A DNA stretch of 61,458 nt from Streptomyces sp. S3(2020) (GCF_013044505.1 NZ_JABERD010000035.1:1-61458); one strand, 5' to 3'; positions 1 through 8,192 are shown, counted from the first letter of the stretch. Notes: generated by a model from the sequence alone, not told the origin. Numbers and translations are program-made.

Positions 1-1
1 G

Positions 2-646
2 TCCGAGGGTTCGGGCGGCTCGGCGAAGGCGGGGGAGGCGGCGGGTTCCGTGTCGTCGTCGCCATCGCCATCGCCATCACCATCGTCATCGCCATCGGTC
101 TCGCCGTCGCCGTCGCCGTCGGCCTCGGCCTCGTCCCCGCAGGACCGGCTGTCCTCCGAGGTTCTGCAGAGCCGGTGGTGGACGTGGGCGGCGTCGGAGC
201 CCGGAGCCACGAACGCGGTTGCCGACGAGGACGGGAGCGACTGCGGGCGTAACCAGCCGAAGGACGTGTGGTTCCTGGCGGGCACGTTCGGTACTCGGGC
301 CGAGCGCAGCTGCACCGTCCCCGGCGGGGTCCCGCTCGCGTTCCCCTTGGTGAACCTGGTCGCCGACCCGGCGGGTTGCGCGGAGTTCATGGACACGGCC
401 GAGGGGTCCGCGGTCCTGGACGGCGAGAAGATCGACGCGGAGAGCAGTCGTGGGGAGACGATCTCCGTGGAGGGCGTCGCCGGCAATCCCGTCACGGGGG
501 CGGACGAGCGCTTCACGGCCACCGGATGCGGTCTCTGGGTCCAGTTGCCCCCGCTGCGGAGCGGGAAGCACACGCTGGAGATCCGCGGTAGGTCGCAGGA
601 CTTCTCGGTGGGGGTGGACTACGCGCTGACCGTGGAGTCCGCGTAG
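2..646 (+). CDS. Partial secreted/cell-envelope protein with Ser/Pro-rich linker
   Basis: The reading frame is open to the left edge, so the true start lies outside the window; the first internal ATG/GTG candidates fall inside the linker and are unlikely starts. What is visible is a long Ser/Pro/Ala low-complexity linker (about nt 40-140) followed by a compact C-terminal domain of about 160 residues with two or more Cys (DCG, SCTV, GCAEF, GCGLW) that could form disulfides. Such a linker after an unseen N-terminus is typical of Streptomyces lipoproteins or secreted proteins, with the folded domain outside the membrane. I do not recognise the domain. It converges on the small gene at 741-947, with a shared terminator between them. 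Confidence 0.75.
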   Translation, partial: SEGSGGSAKAGEAAGSVSSSPSPSPSPSSSPSVSPSPSPSASASSPQDRLSSEVLQSRWWTWAASEPGATNAVADEDGSDCGRNQPKDVWFLAGTFGTRAERSCTVPGGVPLAFPLVNLVADPAGCAEFMDTAEGSAVLDGEKIDAESSRGETISVEGVAGNPVTGADERFTATGCGLWVQLPPLRSGKHTLEIRGRSQDFSVGVDYALTVESA

Positions 647-675
647 GAGAAGGACAGGAACCCGCACCCACGAGA

Positions 676-705
676 AGAGGCCCCGGCGTGATGTCCGGGG
701 CCTCT
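676..705. terminator. Bidirectional hairpin terminator
   Basis: An 11-bp perfect inverted repeat (AGAGGCCCCGG / CCGGGGCCTCT) with an 8-nt loop lies between two convergent genes ending at 646 and 741. Streptomyces terminators often lack a T-run, as here. Confidence 0.7.
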
Positions 706-740
706 GGCGTTCTCGGTCTGGCGGCAAGAAGTGGGCGGGT

Positions 741-947
741 TCAAGCTGCGGCTCCCGCCAGGCGGTGGAATGCCTCGGTGGTACGGGGGTGGGCCAGTTC
801 GTCAAGGAGGTGACGCCACTCGGGGTCGGCCGCGGCCGGGTGGGCCTGGTCCCAGGCGGTGAGGAGCGGGGCGAGTTCGCTCTCGTGCGAGGTCTCGGTC
901 AGGGCGGCCACGGTGGTGTTCGGCTCGGGGGAGGGCAGCGACTGCAT
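741..947 (-). CDS. Small conserved-looking hypothetical protein, 68 aa
   Basis: The ATG at 947 is preceded by a purine-rich ribosome binding site (GGAAGGA), which favours it over upstream starts. The 68-residue product is acidic and His/Trp-containing (motifs TAWDQAHPAAADPEW and HLLDELAHPRT). It has no signal peptide or membrane segment, so it is probably a small cytosolic protein made mostly of helices. I do not recognise a family. The neighbouring genes are unrelated secreted proteins, so the context gives no function. Confidence 0.55.
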   Translation of the reverse strand: MQSLPSPEPNTTVAALTETSHESELAPLLTAWDQAHPAAADPEWRHLLDELAHPRTTEAFHRLAGAAA

Positions 948-1321
948 CGGATCTTCCTTCCGGGGAGATGGTCTGTGCCTCGGGCTGTGCCTCGGGTCTT
1001 GCCTCTCGGATCCTCTGCTTTCCACGATGCCCCCGTCGGCCTTCAGCCGCCATGGAGCGACCTACCGGGTGGGGGGTGGAGCTAGCCGTACCCCAGGAGA
1101 CCGTTAGCCCCCCTCGACCGGGTCTTGAGAACGGCCGTCGGCGCCGGCCTCCACGGAGCCGAGAACTCCCCGGACCGGCCGGGCCAGTTGCTCGCGCGGT
1201 TCCTCCGGGTCGCAGGCGCGCCGCTGGGGGCAAGTGGCGTGCTGTCCACGCCCGTTGGGCACCTCGGTAACGAACATTTGTGCTTGTGTTAACTGTTCGA
1301 ATCCGCATATTTTCTCGCGTC
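948..1321. other. 374-bp divergent intergenic region with a probable promoter
   Basis: No gene is seen between the divergent genes starting at 947 (-) and 1322 (+). The region contains a short direct repeat (CTGTGCCTCGGG, twice near 971-994). Its right end is AT-rich: a hexamer inverted repeat CGAACA (1271-1276) / TGTTCG (1294-1299) and a possible promoter TTGTGT (1284-1289) - 16 bp - CATATT (1306-1311). If that promoter is real, the transcript would start only a few bases before the ATG at 1322. Confidence 0.4.
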
Positions 1322-2608
1322 ATGACCATGACGCGAAGAGCGATCATCAAGGGCATCGCGGCCGCACCGTTCGTCGGTGCCGCCGGCAGCCTGCTCGCCC
1401 CCACCGCCGCACACGCCGCGACCATCGACGCGGGCCAGTACTCCCTGACCAGCCGCTCCTCCAACAGCCACGGCGAATTCGCCGCCCTGGCAGCCGGGTT
1501 GGCGGCCAGTCTGACCAAGGTGGACGCGACCACTGTCATAGCCGACACCAACCGCAGCGCCGACGTGCTCAGCAGCGCCCCCAGCACGTCCGAGGCCTTC
1601 CAGGCCGGTTTCGCCTGGGACGGCGACGACCAGGAGGTCGCCTACTGGATACCCCAGGGCGTCACCACCAGCGCCGACGCCTACGGCAACGGGCTCTACC
1701 CCGAGGGCGGCAGCAACAAGGTCATCCTGGTCTCCTGGTACTTCGAGACCGACCCTGACAACGACGATGACGACGACTACACGCTCGACAAGGGCATGCG
1801 GCTCACCTTCGTCGACTACAACACCCCCTCCGCACCCACCTATCGGCACATACTGCTGGTCGAACCGGTGCGGACCAGCACGGGCGCGTACTCCTTCAAT
1901 CCGGTCCGCAAGCACGCCGGCGGCATCATGTGGTACGGCAACCTGTTGTACGTCGTCGACACGTACAAGGGCCTCAGGATCTTCGACCTCAACACCCTCT
2001 TCACCGTTCCCACCACGGAGAAGGACGTGTGCGGTCTGCACACCGACGGCCAGTACTACGGCTACGGCTACAAGTACGTCCTCCCGCAGAGCCACGCCTA
2101 CGACAACGCGGGCACCTGGCTGCGCTACTCGGCGATAGGCCTCGACCGCGCCAGCACCCCCGACAGCCTGGTGATAGGCGAGTACTCGCTGGCCGGTGTC
2201 GTCGACTACGACGAGGAGGGTGACCCCTTCAACGGCTCCACCGAGCCCACCAACACCGTGCCCAAGGTGGTCCGCTGGGACCTCGACTACACCGACCGCC
2301 ACCCGGGCTCGCTCACCGCGACCGAGGCCGTCACCGTCGCCCAGAAGAAGATCCAGGGCGTGGTCTCCCGCAAGACCAAGCACTACCTCTCGGTGAGCGA
2401 CGGCACGTCCGGCGCGGGCGCCCTGCGCACCTTCACCTCCGGCGCGAACAGCGCGAGCACCGTCGCCGACCTCGCCATCGGCTGTGAGGATCTCAGCTTC
2501 CACAGCAGCGGGGCGTCGGGCTGGTCGTACAGCGAGTCGGTGATCTGGAACGCCAGCGAGTACGTCAACAAGCGGTACGTGTACGCGGTCCGCGCCGACG
2601 GCTCCTGA
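1322..2608 (+). CDS. Tat-exported hypothetical protein
   Basis: This is a 428-aa protein beginning with a twin-arginine signal (MTMTRRAIIKG, then a hydrophobic stretch ending TAAHA/AT), so it is exported folded across the membrane, cleaved near residue 35. ATG 1322 (or ATG 1328) puts the RR motif close to the N-terminus; the in-frame upstream start at 1280 would push it inward and lacks a ribosome binding site. The mature part is rich in Tyr, Asp and Gly, with an acidic DNDDDDDYT stretch near residue 145. Its segments LLYVVDTYKGLRIFDLN and RYVYAVRADG look like beta-propeller blades, although no family is certain. It is probably an extracellular binding or enzyme-like protein. Convergent with the GtrA gene across a strong hairpin. 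Confidence 0.75.
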   Translation: MTMTRRAIIKGIAAAPFVGAAGSLLAPTAAHAATIDAGQYSLTSRSSNSHGEFAALAAGLAASLTKVDATTVIADTNRSADVLSSAPSTSEAFQAGFAWDGDDQEVAYWIPQGVTTSADAYGNGLYPEGGSNKVILVSWYFETDPDNDDDDDYTLDKGMRLTFVDYNTPSAPTYRHILLVEPVRTSTGAYSFNPVRKHAGGIMWYGNLLYVVDTYKGLRIFDLNTLFTVPTTEKDVCGLHTDGQYYGYGYKYVLPQSHAYDNAGTWLRYSAIGLDRASTPDSLVIGEYSLAGVVDYDEEGDPFNGSTEPTNTVPKVVRWDLDYTDRHPGSLTATEAVTVAQKKIQGVVSRKTKHYLSVSDGTSGAGALRTFTSGANSASTVADLAIGCEDLSFHSSGASGWSYSESVIWNASEYVNKRYVYAVRADGS

Positions 2609-2616
2609 ACGCATGA

Positions 2617-2649
2617 GCGCGGGCCCCGGGGAGATCCCGGGGCCCGCGC
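2617..2649. terminator. Bidirectional hairpin terminator
   Basis: A 14-bp perfect inverted repeat (GCGCGGGCCCCGGG, loop GAGAT) lies between the convergent genes ending at 2608 and 2661. Confidence 0.8.
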
Positions 2650-2660
2650 GGCCGAGGAGT

Positions 2661-3158
2661 TCAGCGGGCGAGCAGCAGGTCGCCGTGGCGGACACGGCTG
2701 CCGCGCACCGGACGTACCGTCGCCGCCTTCGTCTCCTTGCGACCCCCGGCGAAGACGAACAGCCGCAGCACCAGGAACCGTCCGATGCCGGCGAGACCCG
2801 AGGCGCCCAGGTAGACGGCCTGCTCCCAGACCAGGCTCGGCGAGGACTGCACTGTGTGCAGGACGAACATCGCGGCGCAGGTCACGACGTAGGCGGCGGT
2901 CGCCGAACCGGCGGACTGGAGGTGGCGGCGCAGACCCGCGCGGCCGCCGGTGCCGAAGGTGAACAGGGCGTGCAGTTCGGTGCAGAGGATCGTCGACGCG
3001 ACCGTGATCACCGCGTTCGCCGCCGCCCAGGGCATCAGCAGCGCCAGCAGCGGAACCGCCGCGCTGGACAGGACCCCGACCCCGCCGCCGCACACCACGA
3101 ACCGGACGAAGGAAGCGAGCGGGCCCACCGGCTCGGCCTCTGTGCGCTGCGTCTCCAT
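2661..3158 (-). CDS. GtrA-like membrane protein
   Basis: 165 aa with four predicted membrane segments (about residues 16-36, 43-63, 85-105 and 115-135) and a GtrA-type layout: FVRFVVCGGGVGVLSS at the first helix and GIGRFLVLRLFVFAGG at the last, with basic residues after helix 4. GtrA-family proteins are small polytopic proteins thought to help flip or present polyprenyl-phosphate-linked sugars. The start has a ribosome binding site (GGAAGGA). It is monocistronic here, unlike the second GtrA domain in this window, which is fused to a glycosyltransferase at 8.2-9.7 kb. The family assignment is good; the substrate is unknown. Confidence 0.75.
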   Translation of the reverse strand: METQRTEAEPVGPLASFVRFVVCGGGVGVLSSAAVPLLALLMPWAAANAVITVASTILCTELHALFTFGTGGRAGLRRHLQSAGSATAAYVVTCAAMFVLHTVQSSPSLVWEQAVYLGASGLAGIGRFLVLRLFVFAGGRKETKAATVRPVRGSRVRHGDLLLAR

Positions 3159-3284
3159 GACGGTTCCTTCCGGGCGGGGCGCGAATCTGACGGACCACGG
3201 CCGACCCCGGCTTCAGCCCGGATCAGCGTGGTTCCACGATCTCGTCGCGCGCCCGCCGGAACGAGGGTGTCCCCTACCGAACCG

Positions 3285-3306
3285 ATGGTGGAGCCAGCCC
3301 CACCAT
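3285..3306 (-). terminator. Possible terminator of the MarR gene
   Basis: A 7-bp inverted repeat (ATGGTGG / CCACCAT) sits 17 bp beyond the stop of the minus-strand MarR gene. Confidence 0.4.
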
Positions 3307-3322
3307 GGCCCTCCGACCCGCC

Positions 3323-3805
3323 CTACTCAGCGTCCTTGACCCGCAGTTCCTCGATGTACTGGAGGGCCAGGCCCGTGGTCCGCGTGAACCAGTCGTTCAG
3401 TACGGCGATCTCGGCCGCGGAGTAGTCGGCGAAGAGCTCGTCGAGGCGGGCGTAGTAGGGGCCGTAGAGGGCGGTGACGCGGGCGACCGCGGCCGGGACG
3501 GCGGCGACGCGGACCCGGCGGCGGTCCTTCGGGTCGGGCACGCGGGTGAGGAAACCGCCGCGCTCCAGGCGGTTGAGGATGCCGGTCATCGCGCCCGTCG
3601 TGACATGGGCGTGCTCCGCGAGGTCGCCCGCGGTGAGCAGGTCCTCGCCGGCCTTCAGGACGTAGGCGAAGCAGAGCAGGTCGGTGACGTTCAGGCCCAG
3701 CCGCTGGGCCATCTCCTGCTGGCCGAGCAGATGCGCCGCGATGAGGGAGTCCATCGAGGACAGCGCCTGAGCCGGGGTGGTGGCGGGGCGGGGCTTGGCT
3801 TGCAT
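3323..3805 (-). CDS. MarR-family transcriptional regulator
   Basis: 160 aa, a normal MarR length. The winged-helix HTH covers about residues 45-105: LLTAGDLAEHAHVTTGAMTG is the helix-turn-helix and RVPDPKDRRRVRVA is the wing with its DRR signature. Dimerisation helices flank it. MarR proteins act as dimers, usually repressing themselves or a divergent gene and releasing DNA on ligand binding. Here the divergent gene is the small membrane protein at 3916, and direct repeats in the shared promoter (3823-3867) are candidate binding sites. The ligand is unknown. Confidence 0.85.
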   Translation of the reverse strand: MQAKPRPATTPAQALSSMDSLIAAHLLGQQEMAQRLGLNVTDLLCFAYVLKAGEDLLTAGDLAEHAHVTTGAMTGILNRLERGGFLTRVPDPKDRRRVRVAAVPAAVARVTALYGPYYARLDELFADYSAAEIAVLNDWFTRTTGLALQYIEELRVKDAE

Positions 3806-3822
3806 CTGCTGATTACCTTAGG

Positions 3823-3867
3823 TCGTGAGAGGTTTCGGTGCTAAAATTCTTACATCGTGAGACGTTT
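3823..3867. promoter_or_regulatory. Direct-repeat operator candidate in the divergent MarR promoter
   Basis: The sequence TCGTGAGA(G/C)GTTT occurs at 3823-3835 and again at 3855-3867, same orientation, 32 bp apart start to start (three helical turns). It brackets the AT-rich stretch CTAAAATTCTTA, which could contain the -10 region of the divergent promoters. A half-palindrome ACCTTAGGT overlaps the first copy. Assignment to the adjacent MarR is inferred from position. Confidence 0.5.
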
Positions 3868-3915
3868 GTGAGGCGTTCCGTCTGTGCGGAGCGACGTGGG
3901 AACGGAGGCGGACAC

Positions 3916-4290
3916 ATGAGTGCGCACCAGTATGACGAGGGGCACACCGTCGCGGGCTGGACCGGATTCGCCGTGGCCATCGTCGGTACGACCGTGCTGG
4001 GACTCGGGGTGATCATGGTCTCCGTCCCGGTGCTGTCGGGCGGGCTCGCCATCGTGGCGGCGAGCGTCCTGACCACCTGGACCCTGCATCTCACCGGCTG
4101 GGGCAAGCCGCCGGGGATCCGGCCCCGCGCCCAGTGGGGCATGCGGACCCGGGACCTGTCGGCACGCGCGGGGCACCCGGGGTGTGTGGGGTGCCGGCTG
4201 GCCGGGCGGGGTCCGGCCAGGAGTACGGCGGTGGAGCCGACGGTGGTGCGAGGGGTGCCGGAGTCGGTGGGGGCCGAGCCCGGTCGCTGA
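3916..4290 (+). CDS. HGxxPAAW-like small membrane protein
   Basis: 124 aa. The start ATG 3916 has a ribosome binding site (GGAACGGAGG); an in-frame ATG at 3838 lies inside the regulatory repeats and is less likely. The N-terminus HQYDEGHTVAGWTGF is a degenerate form of the HGxxPAAW motif that defines a small actinobacterial membrane family. Two hydrophobic segments (about residues 15-36 and 41-60) and a basic tail follow. The last 50 residues (rich in Gly, Arg, Val and Cys) look less conserved. The function of the family is unknown. It is divergent from the MarR gene and probably its target. Confidence 0.65.
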   Translation: MSAHQYDEGHTVAGWTGFAVAIVGTTVLGLGVIMVSVPVLSGGLAIVAASVLTTWTLHLTGWGKPPGIRPRAQWGMRTRDLSARAGHPGCVGCRLAGRGPARSTAVEPTVVRGVPESVGAEPGR

Positions 4291-4323
4291 GCCGTGAGCC
4301 GCCGAGTCCTCGCGGCTCACGGC
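4291..4323 (+). terminator. Hairpin terminator after the HGxxPAAW-like gene
   Basis: 12-bp perfect stem GCCGTGAGCCGC / GCGGCTCACGGC with a 9-nt loop, starting at the stop codon of the upstream gene. Confidence 0.65.
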
Positions 4324-4357
4324 CCGTTGTCAGTGCCGGCCTCTACTCTCCTCGGTG

Positions 4358-5230
4358 ATGGCACAGGCATGGAAGTGCTCGGGGCTGCGGTGGGCGGCGG
4401 ACGGTCCCGTGCTGGCGTGGGAAGGCGGCCGGCGCAGTGCGCTGACCTGGGGGAAAAGGGTGGCCTTCGGGGTCGCGGACGGGGGTGTGCGGACATGCGT
4501 GGGAGCGCGGGGGAACGCGTGTCCGGTGCGGGCGGCCGTGTCCGGGCGGAGCAAGGGGGCGCGCTGCGAGGAGTGTGCGCGGCTGGACCGGGCGCACTCC
4601 GTCGCCGCCGACACCATCGCGGACGATCCACGGCCGTACCACGTCTATCTGGCCTGGTTCGGACCCGGCATGACCAAGGTCGGGATCACCGCCGAAGAAC
4701 GGGGCTCCGCGCGGCTGCTCGAACAGGGTGCCGTCTGTTTCACCTGGCTCGGCGTCGGCCCGCTCATGGCGGCGCGGCGTACGGAGGAGCTGCTGCGGGC
4801 CGCCCTGCGGGTGCCTGACCGCATTCCCTACGCCGACAAGCGGGCGGTGCGGTCCGGGCTGCCCGGCACCGAGGCGGAGCGGGCCGCCGAGATCCGCGCG
4901 CTGCATGCGCGGGCCGTGGGGCTGGGCGGGTGGCCGGAGTCGCTGCGGACCGAGCCGTGCCAACCCGTCGACCATGTGCGGGTGTTCGGGCTGGCGGACC
5001 TGCCGGCCCCGGCGGGTGTGGTCGCCGAGCTCGTCGCCGGGGGTGCGGTGGGCGGACGCCTGGTCGCGGCCGCCGGACCCGATCTGCATCTGGAGACCGG
5101 GGGCGGGGTGGTCGTCCTGGACACACGGTTGATGACGGGGTGGGGGCTGATCCCCGCCGACACCGAGGAACTTTCGGTGCCGGTGCGGGAGTTCAGGAGG
5201 GAGACGAGTGTGCAGGACGGACTGTTCTGA
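4358..5230 (+). CDS. DUF2797 family protein
   Basis: 290 aa. It has the DUF2797 pattern: a Cys-rich N-terminal part (RTCVGARGNACP, then CEECARLDRAH, a possible metal-binding set C-x8-C ... C-x2-C) and a central YHVYLAWFGPGMTKVGITAEERGSARLLEQGA segment that resembles a GIY-YIG-like core (TKVGIT). Some DUF2797 proteins are annotated as nucleases by fold, but no activity is established. No signal peptide, so cytosolic. ATG 4358 is chosen over the adjacent GTG 4355. It stands alone between a terminator and the ABM-domain gene. Confidence 0.7.
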   Translation: MAQAWKCSGLRWAADGPVLAWEGGRRSALTWGKRVAFGVADGGVRTCVGARGNACPVRAAVSGRSKGARCEECARLDRAHSVAADTIADDPRPYHVYLAWFGPGMTKVGITAEERGSARLLEQGAVCFTWLGVGPLMAARRTEELLRAALRVPDRIPYADKRAVRSGLPGTEAERAAEIRALHARAVGLGGWPESLRTEPCQPVDHVRVFGLADLPAPAGVVAELVAGGAVGGRLVAAAGPDLHLETGGGVVVLDTRLMTGWGLIPADTEELSVPVREFRRETSVQDGLF

Positions 5231-5338
5231 CGAAGCGGCGGGCAGCTGGAGGCGGATGGTAAAGACTCGGATCCCTCTGGGATCCCTTTGGGCAAGGTGC
5301 CTGGACGCGGTGCCGAACCGGGACCGATCGTGGACGAC

Positions 5339-5716
5339 ATGAGCGATCACCACATTGCACCTGTCGCACCTGTCGCACCTGTCGTGCCCGTCGCCGCCCA
5401 TGAACCTCCGTACTACGCCGCCGTCTTCACCTCCCTGCGCACCGAGGAGGACACCGGATACGGCGCCACCGCGGAGCGCATGGGCGAGCTGGTCCAGCGG
5501 ATCCCCGGCTTCCTCGGCGAGGACTCGGCGCGCACACCGGGTGGGCTGTCGATCACCATCGCCTACTTCCGGGATCTGGCCGGCATCGAGCAGTGGCGTC
5601 AGAACGCGGAGCACCGGGAGGCCAAGAAGCAGGGGCGGGCGCACTGGTACGAGCGGTACTCGCTGCACATCGCCCGGGTCGAGCACAGCCACGGCTTTCA
5701 GCGGGCCGGACGTTGA
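5339..5716 (+). CDS. Antibiotic biosynthesis monooxygenase (ABM)-domain protein
   Basis: 125 aa. An Ala/Pro/Val N-terminal tail (three 9-bp tandem repeats, CACCTGTCG, at 5358-5384) leads into a single ABM ferredoxin-like domain: YYAAVFTSLRT, a MGELVQRIPGFLG helix, SITIAYFRDLAGIEQW and HWYERYSLHIARVE. ABM-fold proteins are small dimers ranging from cofactor-free monooxygenases to haem-degrading enzymes and unknowns. The substrate cannot be read from the sequence. ATG 5339 is preferred; GTG 5330 is an alternative. Confidence 0.75.
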   Translation: MSDHHIAPVAPVAPVVPVAAHEPPYYAAVFTSLRTEEDTGYGATAERMGELVQRIPGFLGEDSARTPGGLSITIAYFRDLAGIEQWRQNAEHREAKKQGRAHWYERYSLHIARVEHSHGFQRAGR

Positions 5717-5745
5717 GAGGTCCGGGCACTGAGAGGTCCGGGCAC
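5714..5745 (+). repeat. Tandem 16-bp repeat overlapping a stop codon
   Basis: TGAGAGGTCCGGGCAC occurs twice head to tail (5714-5729, 5730-5745). The first copy begins with the TGA of the ABM gene. A third partial copy starts at 5746, and the core TGAGAGGTCC recurs at 5777, upstream of the response-regulator promoter. Confidence 0.75.
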
Positions 5746-5786
5746 TGAGAAGGCAAGGAACCTCCAGGGCGTTCCCTGAGAGGTCC

Positions 5787-5812
5787 CTGTGAGTTTCTCA
5801 GGAAAATCACAG
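5787..5812. promoter_or_regulatory. Palindromic operator candidate upstream of the response regulator
   Basis: Arms CTGTGAGTTTC and GAAAATCACAG (10 of 11 paired, 4-nt centre TCAG) lie 44 bp before the response-regulator start. The stretch is AT-rich compared with its surroundings. It is a plausible autoregulatory site for the response regulator, by position only. Confidence 0.5.
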
Positions 5813-5856
5813 GTTCTGGAAAGCGTGCTCTCAGAGGATCCAGACAGTGTGTCCAC

Positions 5857-6597
5857 ATGACCACGACCTCGCCCCAGGGGCGCACCGAACTGCTGAGGCC
5901 GGACGGGAGCCCCGTCCGAGTGCTTGTGGTGGACGACGAGCTGTCGATCACCGAGCTGCTGTCCATGGCCCTTCGCTATGAGGGATGGCAGATCCGGAGT
6001 GCGGGAGATGGCACGGGTGCCATCCAGACCGCTCGGGAGTTCCGGCCCGACGCCGTCGTTCTCGACATGATGCTGCCCGACATGGACGGCCTGACCGTCC
6101 TGGGACGCATGCGCCGTGAGCTGCCGGACGTTCCTGTCCTCTTCCTCACCGCGAAGGACGCCGTCGAGGACCGGATCGCCGGGCTCACCGCCGGTGGCGA
6201 CGACTACGTCACCAAGCCCTTCAGCCTCGAAGAGGTCGTGGCCCGGCTGCGCGGGCTGATCCGCCGCTCCGGTGCGGCCGACCGGCGCTCCGACTCCGTG
6301 CTGGTCGTGGGTGACCTCACCCTCGACGAGGACAGCCACGAGGTGTCGCGGGCGGGTGAGTCCATCCACCTCACCGCGACCGAGTTCGAACTCCTGCGCT
6401 TCCTGATGCGTAATCCCCGTCGAGTGCTCAGCAAGGCCCAGATCCTGGACCGTGTCTGGTCGTACGACTTCGGAGGGCAGGCCAATGTCGTCGAGCTCTA
6501 CATCTCGTACCTGCGCCGCAAGATCGATGCGGGTCGTGAGCCCATGATCCACACCCGGCGTGGTGCCGGTTACCTGATCAAGCCCGCCGCGTCATGA
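5857..6597 (+). CDS. OmpR/PhoB-family response regulator
   Basis: 246 aa. The receiver domain (about 20-135) has the acidic pair D26-D27, phospho-acceptor D70 (VVLDMMLP), T98 and K120 (TKPF). The C-terminal winged helix (about 148-244) is of PhoB type (FELLRFLMRNPRRVLSK; YISYLRRKID; RRGAGYLI). It is the DNA-binding output of the kinase encoded next, whose ATG overlaps this stop by 4 nt (ATGA), so the pair is translationally coupled. A palindrome at 5787-5812 may be its own target. The operon continues into two membrane-glycosylation genes, suggesting control of a cell-envelope or protein-mannosylation function. Confidence 0.93.
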   Translation: MTTTSPQGRTELLRPDGSPVRVLVVDDELSITELLSMALRYEGWQIRSAGDGTGAIQTAREFRPDAVVLDMMLPDMDGLTVLGRMRRELPDVPVLFLTAKDAVEDRIAGLTAGGDDYVTKPFSLEEVVARLRGLIRRSGAADRRSDSVLVVGDLTLDEDSHEVSRAGESIHLTATEFELLRFLMRNPRRVLSKAQILDRVWSYDFGGQANVVELYISYLRRKIDAGREPMIHTRRGAGYLIKPAAS

Positions 6598-8192
6598 GCG
6601 GACGACGACGGCCGACGCGTCCGCAGCGGAAGCGACTGGGTAAGCCGCGCACCCTGCGGGCCCGGCTCGTCGTCGCGTCCGTGGTGTTGATCGCGGTGGT
6701 GTGCGCGGTGATCGGTACGGTGACGACACTGGCGTTGCGGTCGCATCTGTACGAGCAGTTGGACACCAAGGTCGGAGAGGCCGCGGCGCGCGCTGCCGGT
6801 ATGAACGCTCCGCCAGGCAAGGAAGGCGACGGCGGCAACCTGCCCCAGGGCTCCAAGACCTCACTGACTGACCTCGTCAAGGGGCCGCAGGACGGCACCG
6901 TCGTGGCCTCGGTGAAGAAGGGCGTCATCACCGCTGCCAAGGTCGGTGTGAAGGACGACTCCTTCGAGCCGACGGCGAAGGACCTGAGCGACGAGGCGAT
7001 GGAGGCGCTCAACGAGGTCTCCCAGACCGGGGGCACGCACACCGTCGACATCCCCGGACTCGGTGAGTACCGCGTCGAGTACCGCTCCGGCCCCAAGGGC
7101 GACTTCTACATCGGGATCCCCACCGCGGAAGTCAGCAATACCCTCAACACCCTCATCGCCGTAGAAGCCAGCGTCACCGCCGCAGGCCTCATCGCCGCCG
7201 GTATCGCCGGCACCGTGATCGTCGGTGTGGCCACCCGCCCCCTGCGCCGGGTCGCTGCCACGGCGACCCGGGTCTCCGAACTCCCGCTGCACACCGGCGA
7301 GGTGAACCTCAGCGAGCGGGTGCCGGAGTCGGAGTGTGATCCGAACACCGAGGTCGGCAAGGTCGGCGCCGCGCTCAACAGGATGCTCGACCACGTCCAC
7401 GCCGCCCTGCACTCCCGCCAGCAGAGCGAGATGCGGGTACGGCAGTTCGTCGCCGACGCCAGTCACGAGCTGAGGACGCCGCTCGCCTCCATCCGCGGCT
7501 ACGCCGAACTCACCAGACGCGGCAGAGAGCAGATCGGCCCCGACACCCGGCACGCCCTCGGCCGTATCGAGTCCGAGGCGGGCCGGATGACGTTGCTGGT
7601 GGAGGATCTGCTGCTGCTCGCGAGGCTCGACGCCGGCCGGCCCCTCCAGTTCGAGCAGACCGACCTCATCCCGCTCGTCGTGGACACCATCAGCGACACC
7701 CGCGCGGCCGGCATGGACCACAACTGGCGCCTCGACCTGCCCGACGAACCCGCCCTCGTCTCCGGTGATGCGGCACGCCTCCAGCAGGTGCTCATCAACC
7801 TGCTCGGCAACGCCCGCAAGCACACGGAGCCCGGCACCACCATCACCGCCCGTATCCAGCGGCGCGGACCCTGGATGTGTGTGGACGTCGAGGACAACGG
7901 CCAGGGCATCCCGCCCGATCTGCTGCCGCATGTCTTCGAGCGGTTCGCGCGCGGTGACTCCTCGCGGTCCAGGGCCTCCGGGTCCACCGGGCTCGGCCTC
8001 GCCATCGTGCAGGCCGTGGTGACGGCGCACGGCGGTGCCGTGACCGTGGACAGCGTTCCGGGGCGGACCGTGTTCACCGTGCATCTGCCCGCGCTCGCCC
8101 CGGCGGTCCCCCGCCCGGCCCCCGAAACGAATTGGCAATCGCACTCACAGGTACAGCACAGTGCCAGCACATGGGTGCAACAGGGCACTTGA
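6594..8192 (+). CDS. Sensor histidine kinase
   Basis: 532 aa. Transmembrane helices at about 25-47 and 188-212 enclose an extracellular sensor loop of about 140 residues. HAMP follows (about 213-270), then HisKA with phospho-acceptor H291 (ASHELRTP) and an HATPase_c domain with N box (LLGNARKH), G1 (DNGQGIP) and G2 (GSTGLGLAI). The C-terminal 35 residues are Gln/Ser-rich and probably disordered. The start overlaps the response-regulator stop. The external signal is unknown; the loop is rich in Lys, Asp and Gly with no recognisable ligand-binding fold. Confidence 0.93.
   Translation: MSGRRRPTRPQRKRLGKPRTLRARLVVASVVLIAVVCAVIGTVTTLALRSHLYEQLDTKVGEAAARAAGMNAPPGKEGDGGNLPQGSKTSLTDLVKGPQDGTVVASVKKGVITAAKVGVKDDSFEPTAKDLSDEAMEALNEVSQTGGTHTVDIPGLGEYRVEYRSGPKGDFYIGIPTAEVSNTLNTLIAVEASVTAAGLIAAGIAGTVIVGVATRPLRRVAATATRVSELPLHTGEVNLSERVPESECDPNTEVGKVGAALNRMLDHVHAALHSRQQSEMRVRQFVADASHELRTPLASIRGYAELTRRGREQIGPDTRHALGRIESEAGRMTLLVEDLLLLARLDAGRPLQFEQTDLIPLVVDTISDTRAAGMDHNWRLDLPDEPALVSGDAARLQQVLINLLGNARKHTEPGTTITARIQRRGPWMCVDVEDNGQGIPPDLLPHVFERFARGDSSRSRASGSTGLGLAIVQAVVTAHGGAVTVDSVPGRTVFTVHLPALAPAVPRPAPETNWQSHSQVQHSASTWVQQGT

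Noticed and set aside
1289..2695. Long minus-strand open frame opposite the Tat-exported protein gene
   Set aside because: Its Val/Gly/Ala-heavy composition is the mirror of GC-rich codons on the other strand; it has no start signals and runs through the terminator hairpin.
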